The notes below the pieces were generated by a model that worked only from the letters and a program-made list of their open reading frames with translations, did no database searches and was not told the origin of the DNA. Positions 20,333 through 28,679 of a stretch of 64,000 bases of DNA are shown here, one piece after another; within the stretch, counting starts at the first letter, position 1; each line of letters starts with the position of its first letter. A program made the position numbers and the translations under genes. The DNA is from Bosea vestrisii (lineage in GTDB: Bacteria > Pseudomonadota > Alphaproteobacteria > Rhizobiales > Beijerinckiaceae): assembly GCF_030144325.1 (NCBI RefSeq), contig NZ_CP126307.1, positions 5,112,001 to 5,176,000 of the forward strand, given 5' to 3'.

Positions 20333-20477
20333 GGTGTTCCTCCGTGCGGCCCGTCTTTGGCGACGTGCCTTGCCGGGGGAGCTTAGGAGCAGGCTGGTCG
20401 CCGGGCACTGCTAGCAGCCACATGGCAGCCTTGCCGCGCCGGCATGTGCTGTGGAGCGTTCCTTGCGCGTGCCCGAA

Positions 20478-20936
20478 CTACAGCGGCGGCAGGCCGACCC
20501 GCTTCTTGATTGTCGCCAGCGCGAAATTGGATTCGACCGACTGGACGCATTTCAGCCGCGTCATCTTCTGCTTCAGGAAGCGCTCATAGCCGTCGATGCC
20601 GTCGGTCAGGACGCGCAGCAGATAGTCCTGGCTGCCGGTCATCAGGTAGCATTCCGCCACTTCCGGCCAGTTTTCGATCGCCTTCTCGAATTCGGCGATG
20701 TGCTCCGTGTTCTGCTGGCTGAGCCGGACCGAGACGAAGACGCTGAAGGGCAGGCCATAGGCCTTGGGGTCGACGATCGCCGAATAGCCCCTGATGACGC
20801 CGGTCTCCTCCAGCCGCTTCAACCGGCGCAGGCATGGCGTTGGCGACAGGCCGACCTTCTCGGACAGGTCCTGATTGGTGATCCGGCCATCCTCCTGCAG
20901 CAAGGTCAGCATGCGGCGGTCGATCGTATCGAGCAT
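20478..20936 (-). CDS. Lrp/AsnC family transcriptional regulator
   Basis: A 152-residue regulator. It has an N-terminal helix-turn-helix (LDTIDRRMLTLLQEDGRITN, SPTPCLRRLKRLEETGVI) and a C-terminal RAM ligand domain (GLPFSVFVSVRLS, VLTDGIDGYERFL). The start at 20936 is set by AGGAG 8 bases upstream. It is divergent from the methionine gamma-lyase-like gene at 21200, the usual position for a regulator responding to the amino acid its neighbour degrades, so control of that gene is likely. Two inverted repeats lie in the shared 263-base gap. Confidence 0.92.
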   Translation of the reverse strand: MLDTIDRRMLTLLQEDGRITNQDLSEKVGLSPTPCLRRLKRLEETGVIRGYSAIVDPKAYGLPFSVFVSVRLSQQNTEHIAEFEKAIENWPEVAECYLMTGSQDYLLRVLTDGIDGYERFLKQKMTRLKCVQSVESNFALATIKKRVGLPPL

Positions 20937-21063
20937 GATCTGCTCCTCTGGGCTTGTTATCGAGCAGGAAGCTGCAAAAACTTGCTCTAGAGCACCAGTG
21001 ATCATTCATGCAATGGCCTTAGGATCGTCCTAGGCTCGCGTCGCGGGGCCGCGCTGGCCGGCA

Positions 21064-21140
21064 AGAGCAGGATGCGAAAAAGTGGGAACCGGTTTTTCGC
21101 ATGAATCCTGCTCTAACTCTTTGATGAGAGACGGATTCAG
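21064..21140 (+). repeat. Dispersed palindromic repeat, copy A
   Basis: This roughly 77-base element starts AGAGCAGGATGCGAAAAAG and ends TGATGAGAGACGGATTCAG. The outer arms AGAGCAGGAT/ATCCTGCTCT and inner arms GCGAAAAA/TTTTTCGC can fold into a long hairpin. A second copy, inverted and differing at about three positions, lies at 55513-55592. It is in the divergent gap between the Lrp regulator and the gamma-lyase-like gene. Confidence 0.85.
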
Positions 21141-21178
21141 ATTTCAGATGGAAGCGCCTTGCGATTCCATCTGAAATC
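21140..21178. repeat. Inverted repeat upstream of the gamma-lyase-like gene
   Basis: Perfect 14-base arms GATTTCAGATGGAA (21140-21153) and TTCCATCTGAAATC (21165-21178) with an 11-base loop. It abuts the dispersed repeat and ends about 10 bases before the AGGAGG ribosome site of the 21200 gene, so it would sit in the mRNA leader or core promoter. Confidence 0.75.
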
Positions 21179-21199
21179 ATCCGGCTCTAGGAGGCAGTC

Positions 21200-22483
21200 A
21201 TGAGCGACGACAACTACCATAAGGACCGGATTGCCAATCGCCGGCTCCACCCCGAGACCCTGATGATGGGCTTCGGCTATTCCCCGGCCATGTCGGAAGG
21301 GTCGCTCAAGCCGCCGGTCTTCCTGACCTCGACCTTCGTTTTCGAGAACGCTCAGCAGGGCAAGGATTTCTTCGATCTGACGGCCGGCCGCCGCCAGCTC
21401 AAGCCCGGCGAGAAGTCGGGGCTGGTCTATTCGCGCTTCAACCATCCGAACATGGAGATCCTCGAGGATCGCCTGGCGATCTGGGACGAGGCCGAGAAAT
21501 GCGCCGTCTTCGCCAGCGGCATGGCGGCGATCGCGACGACCTGCTTCGCATTCCTGCGCCCCGGTGACACCATCATCCACAGCCGCCCGCTCTATGGCGG
21601 CACCGAGACCCTGCTGAAGAACCAGATGGGCGCCTTCGGCGTCACGCCCTTCGGCTTCACCGACGGCATCGACGTCGCGCAGATGCGGGCGGTCGCTGAG
21701 GCCGCCGCCGCCAAGGGCCGGGTCGCGATGATCCTGGTCGAGACGCCGGCCAACCCGACCAACGGGCTGGTCGATCTTGCGGCCTGCGCCGCGATCGCCG
21801 ACGAACTGGAAAAGTCGCAGGGCCATCGCCCGCCGGTGGTCGTCGACAACACCATGCTCGGGCCGATGTTCCAGAAGCCGCTGAAGCACGGCGCCGATCT
21901 CAGCCTGCTGTCGCTGACCAAATATGTCGGCGGCCACAGCGATCTCGTCGGCGGCTCGATCAGCGGCTCCGAAAAGCTGGTGCGACAGGTCAAGGCCTGG
22001 CGTGGCTCGCTCGGCACGCAGCTCGATCCCAATTCCTGCTGGATGCTGATGCGCTCGCTTGAGACGCTGGACATTCGCATGAGCCGCTCGAACGAGAACG
22101 GCCGCAAGGTCGCGGACTATCTTGCAGCGCATCCAAAGGTCGCCAAGGTGCACTATCTCGGCAATCTCCAGGATGGCGATCCGCGCAAAGCCGTGTTCGA
22201 CCGCCAATGCAGCGCGCCGGGCTCGACCTTCGCCTTCGACGTCAAGGGTGGCGAGAAGGAAGCCTTCGCCGTACTGGACAATCTCCAGATCATGAAGCTC
22301 GCGGTCAGCCTCGGCGGCACCGAGACGCTGGTCTCGCACCCCGCCGCGATGACCCATTCCGGCGTTGCCCGCGAGTTGCGCGAGGAGATCGGCCTCACCG
22401 ATGCGCTGATCCGCATCTCGGTCGGCATCGAGAACATCGAGGACCTGATCTCGGATCTCGCCCAGGCGCTCGAAGCCGCGTGA
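21200..22483 (+). CDS. Methionine gamma-lyase-like / cystathionine gamma-synthase family PLP enzyme
   Basis: A 427-residue Cys/Met-metabolism PLP enzyme. The PLP lysine is in SLTKYVGGHSD (Lys241); VYSRFNHPNMEILEDRLA, ASGMAAIAT and LYGGTETLL are phosphate- and substrate-site blocks. Family members eliminate or replace the gamma group of methionine, homocysteine or O-acylhomoserine. The divergent Lrp regulator supports a catabolic role. AGGAGG lies 5 bases before the ATG. Its stop overlaps the GTG start of the lytic transglycosylase gene. Confidence 0.88.
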   Translation: MSDDNYHKDRIANRRLHPETLMMGFGYSPAMSEGSLKPPVFLTSTFVFENAQQGKDFFDLTAGRRQLKPGEKSGLVYSRFNHPNMEILEDRLAIWDEAEKCAVFASGMAAIATTCFAFLRPGDTIIHSRPLYGGTETLLKNQMGAFGVTPFGFTDGIDVAQMRAVAEAAAAKGRVAMILVETPANPTNGLVDLAACAAIADELEKSQGHRPPVVVDNTMLGPMFQKPLKHGADLSLLSLTKYVGGHSDLVGGSISGSEKLVRQVKAWRGSLGTQLDPNSCWMLMRSLETLDIRMSRSNENGRKVADYLAAHPKVAKVHYLGNLQDGDPRKAVFDRQCSAPGSTFAFDVKGGEKEAFAVLDNLQIMKLAVSLGGTETLVSHPAAMTHSGVARELREEIGLTDALIRISVGIENIEDLISDLAQALEAA

Positions 22484-23322
22484 GGGCAGGGCGTCGCCGC
22501 ATCCTCGCTGCGGCGCTCGCCGCCACGCTCCTGGGTGGCCCGGCCTTGGCCGAGCCGCAGACCGAGAGTGTGGCGCAGACCATCTGCCGATTGATCGAGG
22601 GCGCAGCGAAGACCCACGATCTGCCGGTCGCCTTCCTCACCCGGCTGATCTGGCGCGAGAGCAGCTTCCGCCCGCACGTCGTCAGCCCCGCTGGCGCGCA
22701 GGGCATCGCCCAGTTCATGCCGGGCACGGCGAATGAGCGCGGCCTCGCCGACCCGTTCGATCCCGAGGCGGCGATCCCGCATTCGGCCGCCTTCCTTGCA
22801 GCCTTGAAGAACCAGTTCGGCAATCTCGGCCTCGCTGCGGCCGCCTATAATGGCGGGCCGAACCGCGTCGCCCGCTGGGTCGAGCGCGGCGGCATGCTGC
22901 CTTACGAGACGCAGGCCTATGTCCGCTTCATCACCGGCCGCGGTGTTGAGGAATGGCGCTTGGGAGCAGGCGAGCTTCCGCCGCCGGCGACGCGGGAGGA
23001 AACCGATTGCCTGGCCACGGTCGCGTCGATCCGCATCACCGCGCCGGCCGTGCTGGTCGAGGGCGCCTATGGGCCGTTCGGGGTACAGCTCGCCGGCAAT
23101 GCCTCGAAGGCGCGCGCCATCGCCTCCTATCAGCGTATCGCCGCGCGTTTCGCTTCGCTGCTATCAGGCAAGCCGACCATGATCCTGGGATCAGCCGTGC
23201 CGGGGCGGGGTAGGGGCCGATTCTACCGCGTCAGGCTGCCGGCACAGAGCCTGCGCGAGGCGACATTGGCCTGCAATCGCCTGCGGCAGGCGGGAGGTGC
23301 GTGCCTGGTACTGCGGAATTGA
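22480..23322 (+). CDS. Lytic transglycosylase (SLT domain)
   Basis: A 280-residue exported murein hydrolase. A short signal peptide (ILAAALAATLLGGPALAEP) precedes an SLT domain with catalytic Glu in LIWRESSFRPHVVSPAGAQG, then IAQFMPGTA and AAAYNGGPNRVARWV. The C-terminal 100 residues resemble a SPOR-like fold but lack a clear motif. The start is GTG at 22480, overlapping the gamma-lyase-like stop as GTGA; the longer frame from 22207 is a shadow. Confidence 0.88.
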   Translation: MRAGRRRILAAALAATLLGGPALAEPQTESVAQTICRLIEGAAKTHDLPVAFLTRLIWRESSFRPHVVSPAGAQGIAQFMPGTANERGLADPFDPEAAIPHSAAFLAALKNQFGNLGLAAAAYNGGPNRVARWVERGGMLPYETQAYVRFITGRGVEEWRLGAGELPPPATREETDCLATVASIRITAPAVLVEGAYGPFGVQLAGNASKARAIASYQRIAARFASLLSGKPTMILGSAVPGRGRGRFYRVRLPAQSLREATLACNRLRQAGGACLVLRN

Positions 23323-23329
23323 CGGGTGC

Positions 23330-23435
23330 GTCATTCTCGGGCGAAGCGAAGCACAGACCCGAGAATCTCATGACAAGAAAGCGCTGGTCGGAGCCTCTTT
23401 CGGCCTGAGATGCTCGGGGCAAGCCCGAGCATGAC
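23330..23435. repeat. Composite MITE-like repeat with two stem-loops between convergent genes
   Basis: This 106-base segment begins GTCATTCTCGGG and ends CCCGAGCATGAC, near-perfect terminal inverted repeats. Inside are two hairpins: ATTCTCGGG/CCCGAGAAT (23333-23341, 23358-23366) and ATGCTCGGG/CCCGAGCAT (23410-23418, 23424-23432). It fills the gap between the convergent transglycosylase and DUF3750 genes and may serve as a bidirectional terminator. Confidence 0.65.
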
Positions 23436-23436
23436 G

Positions 23437-24168
23437 CTACAATCCCACCCGTCCCCAGCCCGGCAGCTTCAGGGCCGGCCTCTGTAGGTCGAAGCCGGCG
23501 ACCAGGCCGAGCAGGTTGATCTCGACGCCCTCGACCCAGCCGAAGGTGACGCCCGCTAGCCCGTAGAGCGAGGCCTGCAGGCCGGTGCGGCTCGGCGTGA
23601 AGCCGGCGTAGAGGCCGTCGGCACGCCAGTCCTTGCCGATCGCGGTTGGCGGCAGTGCCCGGCCGAGCTCCGGCACTTCGGCGAGGATGTGCTGGACGAA
23701 GCTGTTCGAGTTCGGCCCCGGCCAGGCGGCATAGGAGCCATAATCGCTGTAGCCATAGCTCTTCACGGCGTCGCGGATGCGCGGGATCAGGGCCTCGGCT
23801 GCGGGGCCTTTCAGCTCCGCCACCGCTTCCGGCACGTTGCCATACCAGCGCCCGTCGGCGACACGAACATTCACGCGCACCGGATTACCCCAGCCGACGA
23901 CGTCGAAGCGGGTGTAGGCGGAGGCGTTCTTCTCCTTCACCACCACCCAGGAGTGATGGGCGAAGACGCCGCGCCAGCGGCCGACGCGGGCGGCGAAGAT
24001 GTGGATGGTCGCTTCGGGCTCGATGGCCGGCGCAGGCAGGAGCGCAGCGCTCGACCAGTCGGCGCGCGCCCAGTCGGAAGCGAGCGGTTGCAACTGCCAC
24101 CAGGCGGCATGCGTGCCGAGCGGCAGGAGGAAGACCACCGTGAAGAGAAGGAGAAAGCGTCGGATCAT
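23437..24168 (-). CDS. DUF3750 domain protein
   Basis: A 243-residue protein with an N-terminal hydrophobic segment (FLLLFTVVFLLPLGTHA) that could be a signal or anchor. The body matches DUF3750: IHIFAARVGRWRGVFAHHSW, then GYSDYGSYAAWPGPNSNSF with the conserved WPGPNSN block, and a hydrophobic C-terminal stretch. The His, Asn and Ser pattern has led to suggestions of a hydrolase, but the function is unknown. It is divergent from the polyamine transporter operon. Confidence 0.85.
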   Translation of the reverse strand: MIRRFLLLFTVVFLLPLGTHAAWWQLQPLASDWARADWSSAALLPAPAIEPEATIHIFAARVGRWRGVFAHHSWVVVKEKNASAYTRFDVVGWGNPVRVNVRVADGRWYGNVPEAVAELKGPAAEALIPRIRDAVKSYGYSDYGSYAAWPGPNSNSFVQHILAEVPELGRALPPTAIGKDWRADGLYAGFTPSRTGLQASLYGLAGVTFGWVEGVEINLLGLVAGFDLQRPALKLPGWGRVGL

Positions 24169-24300
24169 GTCTCCTCAGGAAATAGGTGGCGCGACCCCGG
24201 CGCCACAAGGCGCGACGGAGCGTCGCCGATCACGAAATCGAGGTTGAGGCTTGGCCACAAGCTGCTAGCGTGCGCCCGCGAAATCTAAAGGAGGGGCAGA

Positions 24301-25416
24301 TTGCGCACTTTGGCGTCGGTTATGCATAGGTTGGCCGCTGCGGCGGCTCTCGGGCTCGCTCTCGCGGCCGGCCCGGCAGGAGCGCAGGACAACAAGGAAC
24401 TGCGCATCTTCAACTGGTCGGATTACGTCAATCCTGAGGTGCTCGACGCCTTCAAGAAAGAGACCGGCATCACCGTCGTCTACGACACCTTCGACCAGAT
24501 GGAGACGGTCGAGACCAAGCTGCTCGCCGGCAAGACCGGCTACGACCTCGTTGTCGTCACAGCGTCCTTCCTGCCCAGGCACATCCCGCTCGGCCTCTAT
24601 ACGCCGGTCGACACCGCCAAGGTGCCGAACCTCAAGAATGCCTGGCCCGAGATCCAGAAACGCCTGTCGAAATACGATCCCGGCAACAAGTTCGCCGTGA
24701 ACTACATGTGGGGCACCACCGGGATCGGCTACAACGTCGCCAAGGTGAAGGAGCGGCTCGGCAACGACGCCGTGATCGACAGCTGGAACGTCGTCTTCGA
24801 TCCGGAGAAGCTGAAGAAGCTCTCCAATTGCGGCGTGCACGTGCTCGATGCGGTCGAGGAGATGTTCCCGGCGGCGCTGCGCTATCTCGGGCTCGATCCC
24901 GATTCAAAGAACGAGGCCGATCTCAACAAGGCCGGTGAGCTGCTGCGCAAGATCCGCCCGCACATCCAGAAATTCCACTCGTCCGAGTACATCAACGCGC
25001 TCGCCAACGGCGATATCTGTCTGGCGGTCGGCTATTCCGGCGACGTGCTGCAGGCCAGGAAACGCGCGAGCGAAGCCAAGAACAAGGTCGAGATCGCCTA
25101 CTCCATCCCGAAGGAAGGCGCGCTGATGTGGTTCGATTCCTTCGTCATCCCGAAGGATGCCGGCAATCAGGAGGCGGCGCTGAAGTTCATCGACTTCGTC
25201 AACCGTCCCGACATGGCTGCGAAGAATTCGGACTTCATCCAGTATGCCAACGGCAACATCGCCTCGAAGCCGCTGCTCTCGGCCGAGGTCCGCGACAATC
25301 CCGGCATCTATCCGCCGGATGCGGTGATGGGCCGGCTCTACACGATCACGCCCTACGACCAGAAGACGCAGCGGGTGGTCAACCGGCTGTGGACCCGCGT
25401 CAAGAGCGGCAGGTGA
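24301..25416 (+). CDS. potF: Spermidine/putrescine-type ABC transporter substrate-binding protein
   Basis: A 371-residue periplasmic binding protein. The signal peptide (LAAAAALGLALAAGPAGAQ) is followed by ELRIFNWSDYVNPEVLDAF, diagnostic of PotD/PotF proteins. The acidic residues expected to bind the amines lie in YDLVVV and MWFDSFVIP. The TTG at 24301 is used because AAGGAGGGG lies 5 bases upstream; the in-frame ATG at 24325 would shorten the signal. It is the first gene of a four-gene operon with overlapping ends. Confidence 0.92.
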   Translation: MRTLASVMHRLAAAAALGLALAAGPAGAQDNKELRIFNWSDYVNPEVLDAFKKETGITVVYDTFDQMETVETKLLAGKTGYDLVVVTASFLPRHIPLGLYTPVDTAKVPNLKNAWPEIQKRLSKYDPGNKFAVNYMWGTTGIGYNVAKVKERLGNDAVIDSWNVVFDPEKLKKLSNCGVHVLDAVEEMFPAALRYLGLDPDSKNEADLNKAGELLRKIRPHIQKFHSSEYINALANGDICLAVGYSGDVLQARKRASEAKNKVEIAYSIPKEGALMWFDSFVIPKDAGNQEAALKFIDFVNRPDMAAKNSDFIQYANGNIASKPLLSAEVRDNPGIYPPDAVMGRLYTITPYDQKTQRVVNRLWTRVKSGR

Positions 25417-26588
25417 ACCGGCCGGAGGCGGGTGGAAGGCGCGCCTCGCCGGGCAGCGTCCGGCGCGACTTCCAGCCCTGGAACGACCCTGCGGCCAAGC
25501 CGCTGGTCGAGTTTCGCAATGTCACCAAGCGCTTTGGTGCGGTGGTCGCTGTCGATCGGCTCTCGCTTGCGATCCATCAGCGCGAGTTCTTCGCGCTGCT
25601 CGGACCGTCCGGCTGCGGCAAGACCACCCTGATGCGCATGCTCGCCGGCTTCGAGCAGCCCGACGAGGGCGAGATCCTGCTCGACGGCGTCGACATCACG
25701 GCCGTGCCGCCGCATCGGCGGCCGGTCAACATGATGTTCCAGTCCTATGCGCTGTTCCCGCATCTGAGCGTCAGCGACAACATCGCCTATGGACTGAAGC
25801 GTGAGGGCCTGCCCAAAGCTGAGATCGCCGAACGTGTCGACGCCATGCTCGGGCGCGTCCGCCTCAAGGGCATGGAGAAGCGCCGGCCGGACCAGCTCTC
25901 CGGCGGCCAGCGCCAGCGCGTCGCGCTCGCGCGTGCTCTGGTCAAGCAGCCCAAGCTCCTGCTGCTCGACGAGCCGTTGGGGGCGCTCGACAAGAAGCTG
26001 CGTGAGGAGACGCAATACGAGCTGATGGACCTCCAGGCCGATCTCGGCCTGACCTTCATGGTCGTCACGCACGACCAGGACGAGGCCATGACCATGGCCG
26101 ACCGCATGGCGGTGATGGACCATGGCAGGCTGTTGCAGATCGCGCCGCCGGATCTGATCTACGAGGCGCCATCCAGCCGCTTCGTCGCCGAGTTCGTTGG
26201 CGACATCAACCTGATCGAGGGCAGGGTCACGGCCGTCGCTGGCGATCTCGTCACGCTGGAGAGCCAAACCCTCGGCGTGATCGAGCTCGACGAGGATGCG
26301 CCGAGCTGCCGTCCAGGCGACGCACTCACCATCGGTCTGCGTCCCGAGAAGATCACGCTCAGCCATGACGAGCCGGGGCAGGGCGTCAACAAGGTCGCCG
26401 GCGAGATCTGGGACATCGGCTATCTCGGCGACATGACCATGGTCCAGGTCATGGTCGGCGGCGACGAGGGCAAGCTCTTCAAGATCTCGCTGACCAACCG
26501 CACCAGGCGGATCGAGCAGCCCTTCGCCTGGGAAGACAAGGTCTGGCTCTCCTGGGACGTCGAAGCCGGCATGGTGCTGGCGTCGTGA
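25413..26588 (+). CDS. potG: Polyamine ABC transporter ATP-binding protein
   Basis: A 391-residue ATPase. It has Walker A LGPSGCGKTT, signature LSGGQRQRVALARAL, Walker B LLLLDEPLGALD and a C-terminal TOBE domain (about 300-390). An N-terminal extension of about 30 residues before the ATPase fold is typical of PotG. The GTG start at 25413 overlaps the binding-protein stop (GTGA), and the stop overlaps the next GTG start. Confidence 0.93.
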   Translation: MNRPEAGGRRASPGSVRRDFQPWNDPAAKPLVEFRNVTKRFGAVVAVDRLSLAIHQREFFALLGPSGCGKTTLMRMLAGFEQPDEGEILLDGVDITAVPPHRRPVNMMFQSYALFPHLSVSDNIAYGLKREGLPKAEIAERVDAMLGRVRLKGMEKRRPDQLSGGQRQRVALARALVKQPKLLLLDEPLGALDKKLREETQYELMDLQADLGLTFMVVTHDQDEAMTMADRMAVMDHGRLLQIAPPDLIYEAPSSRFVAEFVGDINLIEGRVTAVAGDLVTLESQTLGVIELDEDAPSCRPGDALTIGLRPEKITLSHDEPGQGVNKVAGEIWDIGYLGDMTMVQVMVGGDEGKLFKISLTNRTRRIEQPFAWEDKVWLSWDVEAGMVLAS

Positions 26589-27487
26589 GCACGCCGGTTC
26601 CCCGAAGCAGCGGGACCGGTCGCGGCCTGCTGGTCGCCGCCATTCCCTACCTCTGGCTGCTCGCCTTCTTCCTCGTGCCCTTCGTCATCGTGCTCAGGAT
26701 CGCGCTGTCGGATGCCGCGACCGACCAGCCGCCCTACGCGCCGCATTTCTCCGGCATCAGCCAGCTCGGCGAATTCCTGGGCCAGCTCGATCTCGAGAAC
26801 TTCCGCCTGCTCGGGGACGATTCGCTCTACTGGCAGAGTTATCTCTCCTCGCTGCGCATCGCCGCGCTGACCATGCTGATCGCGCTCGCGATCGGCTACC
26901 CGCTCGCCTATGCGATGGCGCTGGCTCCGAAGCGCTGGCAGGGCATCCTGCTCGTCCTCGTCATCCTGCCGTTCTGGACTTCGTTCCTGATCCGCGTCTA
27001 CGCCTGGATCGGCATCCTGCGGCCGGACGGCCTGCTCGATATGGCGCTGATGGGGATCGGGCTGACAGCTGAGCCCTTGCGCCTGCTCAACACTGATGCC
27101 GCTGTGCTGATCGGCATGGTCTATTCGTACCTGCCCTTCATGGTGCTGCCGCTGTTCTCGACCTTGCAGAAGCTGGACGGCACCTTGCTGGAAGCGGCTT
27201 CCGATCTCGGCGCGACGCCGCTCACCACCTTCCTGACAGTGACCTTGCCGCTGTCGATTCCCGGCATCCTCGCCGGCTCGGCCCTGGTCTTCATCCCGGC
27301 GATCGGCGAGTTCGTCATCCCCGATTTGCTGGGCGGTTCCGACACACTGATGGTCGGCAAGGTGCTCTGGAACGAGTTCTTCTCCAATCGCGACTGGCCG
27401 CTGGCCTCGGCGGTGGCGATCGTGCTGCTCGTCGTCCTCGTCCTGCCGTTGATGCTGCTGCAGCGGGCGAGGGGAGCGACTCGATGA
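26585..27487 (+). CDS. potH: Polyamine ABC transporter permease (PotH-like)
   Basis: A 300-residue inner-membrane permease with about six helices. It has the PotB/PotH insert ISQLGEFLGQLDLENFRLL after helix 1 and the ATPase-contact loop EAASDLGATPLTTFLTVTLP. The start is GTG at 26585, overlapping the PotG stop, and its stop overlaps the PotI ATG. Confidence 0.93.
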   Translation: MSTPVPRSSGTGRGLLVAAIPYLWLLAFFLVPFVIVLRIALSDAATDQPPYAPHFSGISQLGEFLGQLDLENFRLLGDDSLYWQSYLSSLRIAALTMLIALAIGYPLAYAMALAPKRWQGILLVLVILPFWTSFLIRVYAWIGILRPDGLLDMALMGIGLTAEPLRLLNTDAAVLIGMVYSYLPFMVLPLFSTLQKLDGTLLEAASDLGATPLTTFLTVTLPLSIPGILAGSALVFIPAIGEFVIPDLLGGSDTLMVGKVLWNEFFSNRDWPLASAVAIVLLVVLVLPLMLLQRARGATR

Positions 27488-28272
27488 AGCGCTTTGGAGC
27501 CTTCCACCTCGCCGCGCTCGTTGCCGGCTTCGCCTTCCTTTACCTGCCGATCGTCGCGCTGGTCGCCTATTCCTTCAACGCCTCGCGACTGGTCACAGTT
27601 TGGGGCGGCTTCTCGACGCATTGGTATGGAACGCTCTTCAGCAACCAGCCGCTGCTCGACGCCGCCTGGCTGACGATCCGCGTCGCGCTGGTCTCTGCCA
27701 CGCTTGCGACGATGCTCGGAACGCTCGCGGCATTGGCATTGGCGCGCTATCGCGTCTTCACCGGTCGGATGTTGTTCTCCGGCATGGTGATGGCGCCCTT
27801 GGTGATGCCGGAGGTGATCACCGGCCTGTCGCTGCTGCTGCTGTTCGTCGCCGGCGATGTCGAGCGCGGCTACTGGACCGTCGTCATCGCCCACGCGACC
27901 TTCAGCCTCGGCTTCGCCTGCATCGTCGTGCAGGCGCGGCTCACTGGCTTCGACCGCTCACTGGAGGAAGCCGCCCGCGATCTCGGTGCGACGCCGATGG
28001 AAACGTTCCGAACTGTGACATTGCCGCTGATCTGGCCGGCCGTCGCCGCCGCCTGGATGCTGGCCTTCACGCTCTCGCTCGACGATCTCGTCATCGCGAG
28101 CTTCACCACCGGGCCGGGCGCGACGACGTTGCCGATGCGGCTCTACTCGGCGATCCGCCTCGGCGTCACGCCCGAGATCAACGCCGCCTGCACGATCATG
28201 ATCGCAGCGGTGGCGGTGGCGGTGATCGGCGCTTCCTTGCTGATGAAGCGGGACGCGCTGGCGGGGCGCTGA
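27484..28272 (+). CDS. potI: Polyamine ABC transporter permease (PotI-like)
   Basis: A 262-residue permease with the ATPase-contact loop EEAARDLGATPMETFRTVTLP and the C-terminal segment LDDLVIASFTTGPGATTLPM typical of PotC/PotI. It completes the importer FGHI set with PotH. The ATGA overlap with PotH implies coupled translation. No obvious terminator follows within the 106 bases to the next gene. Confidence 0.93.
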   Translation: MKRFGAFHLAALVAGFAFLYLPIVALVAYSFNASRLVTVWGGFSTHWYGTLFSNQPLLDAAWLTIRVALVSATLATMLGTLAALALARYRVFTGRMLFSGMVMAPLVMPEVITGLSLLLLFVAGDVERGYWTVVIAHATFSLGFACIVVQARLTGFDRSLEEAARDLGATPMETFRTVTLPLIWPAVAAAWMLAFTLSLDDLVIASFTTGPGATTLPMRLYSAIRLGVTPEINAACTIMIAAVAVAVIGASLLMKRDALAGR

Positions 28273-28378
28273 CCTAAACGCCTGCTGAACATCCTGCTCA
28301 AACCCGGTTCAGCCTGATTGCGCGATGGTGCGTGCCAGAGCGGGAGGCCTTCCTGCTCCGGCAAGAGGAGACATCAAG

Positions 28379-28633
28379 ATGTTCCGCACCCTCGCCTCCG
28401 CCGGCCTTATCGCTGCCGCCGCGCTCGGGATCAGCGCGGCATCGCCCAGCAAGGCCGAGGCAGGCGTCCTGATCCAGCAGGCCTATTATGACGGTCCCGG
28501 CTATGGCTGGCGCGCGCCGCCCGCCTATGGCTACTGGGGCGTTCCGCGCTGGCGCCGCCACTATGATCGCCCGCGCTTCTACGGGCCGCCTCCGCCGCCG
28601 CGGTACTACCAGCGCTGGCGTGGCGGTTGGTGA
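28379..28633 (+). CDS. Small secreted Tyr/Pro/Arg-rich protein
   Basis: An 84-residue protein with a clear signal peptide (LASAGLIAAAALGISAASPSKAEA). The mature part is rich in Tyr, Pro, Arg, Gly and Trp (YGYWGVPRWRRHYDRPRFYG). It is strongly basic and probably disordered. AGAGGAG lies 8 bases before the ATG at 28379. It is not recognised as a named family; similar short proteins are common in Rhizobiales envelopes. It ends in a strong terminator that reaches into the convergent scpA gene. Confidence 0.75.
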   Translation: MFRTLASAGLIAAAALGISAASPSKAEAGVLIQQAYYDGPGYGWRAPPAYGYWGVPRWRRHYDRPRFYGPPPPPRYYQRWRGGW

Positions 28634-28650
28634 GTGATGAAAGCCAACGG

Positions 28651-28679
28651 AGCGCGGCGGATCACTCCGCCGCGCTTTT
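28651..28679 (+). terminator. Rho-independent terminator overlapping the scpA stop codon
   Basis: AGCGCGGCGGA (28651-28661), loop TCAC and TCCGCCGCGCT (28666-28676) form an 11-bp perfect stem followed by TTTC on the plus strand. It ends the small secreted-protein transcript. The scpA stop codon (complement of TCA at 28662-28664) lies in the loop, so the stem is partly coding on the other strand. Confidence 0.82.
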
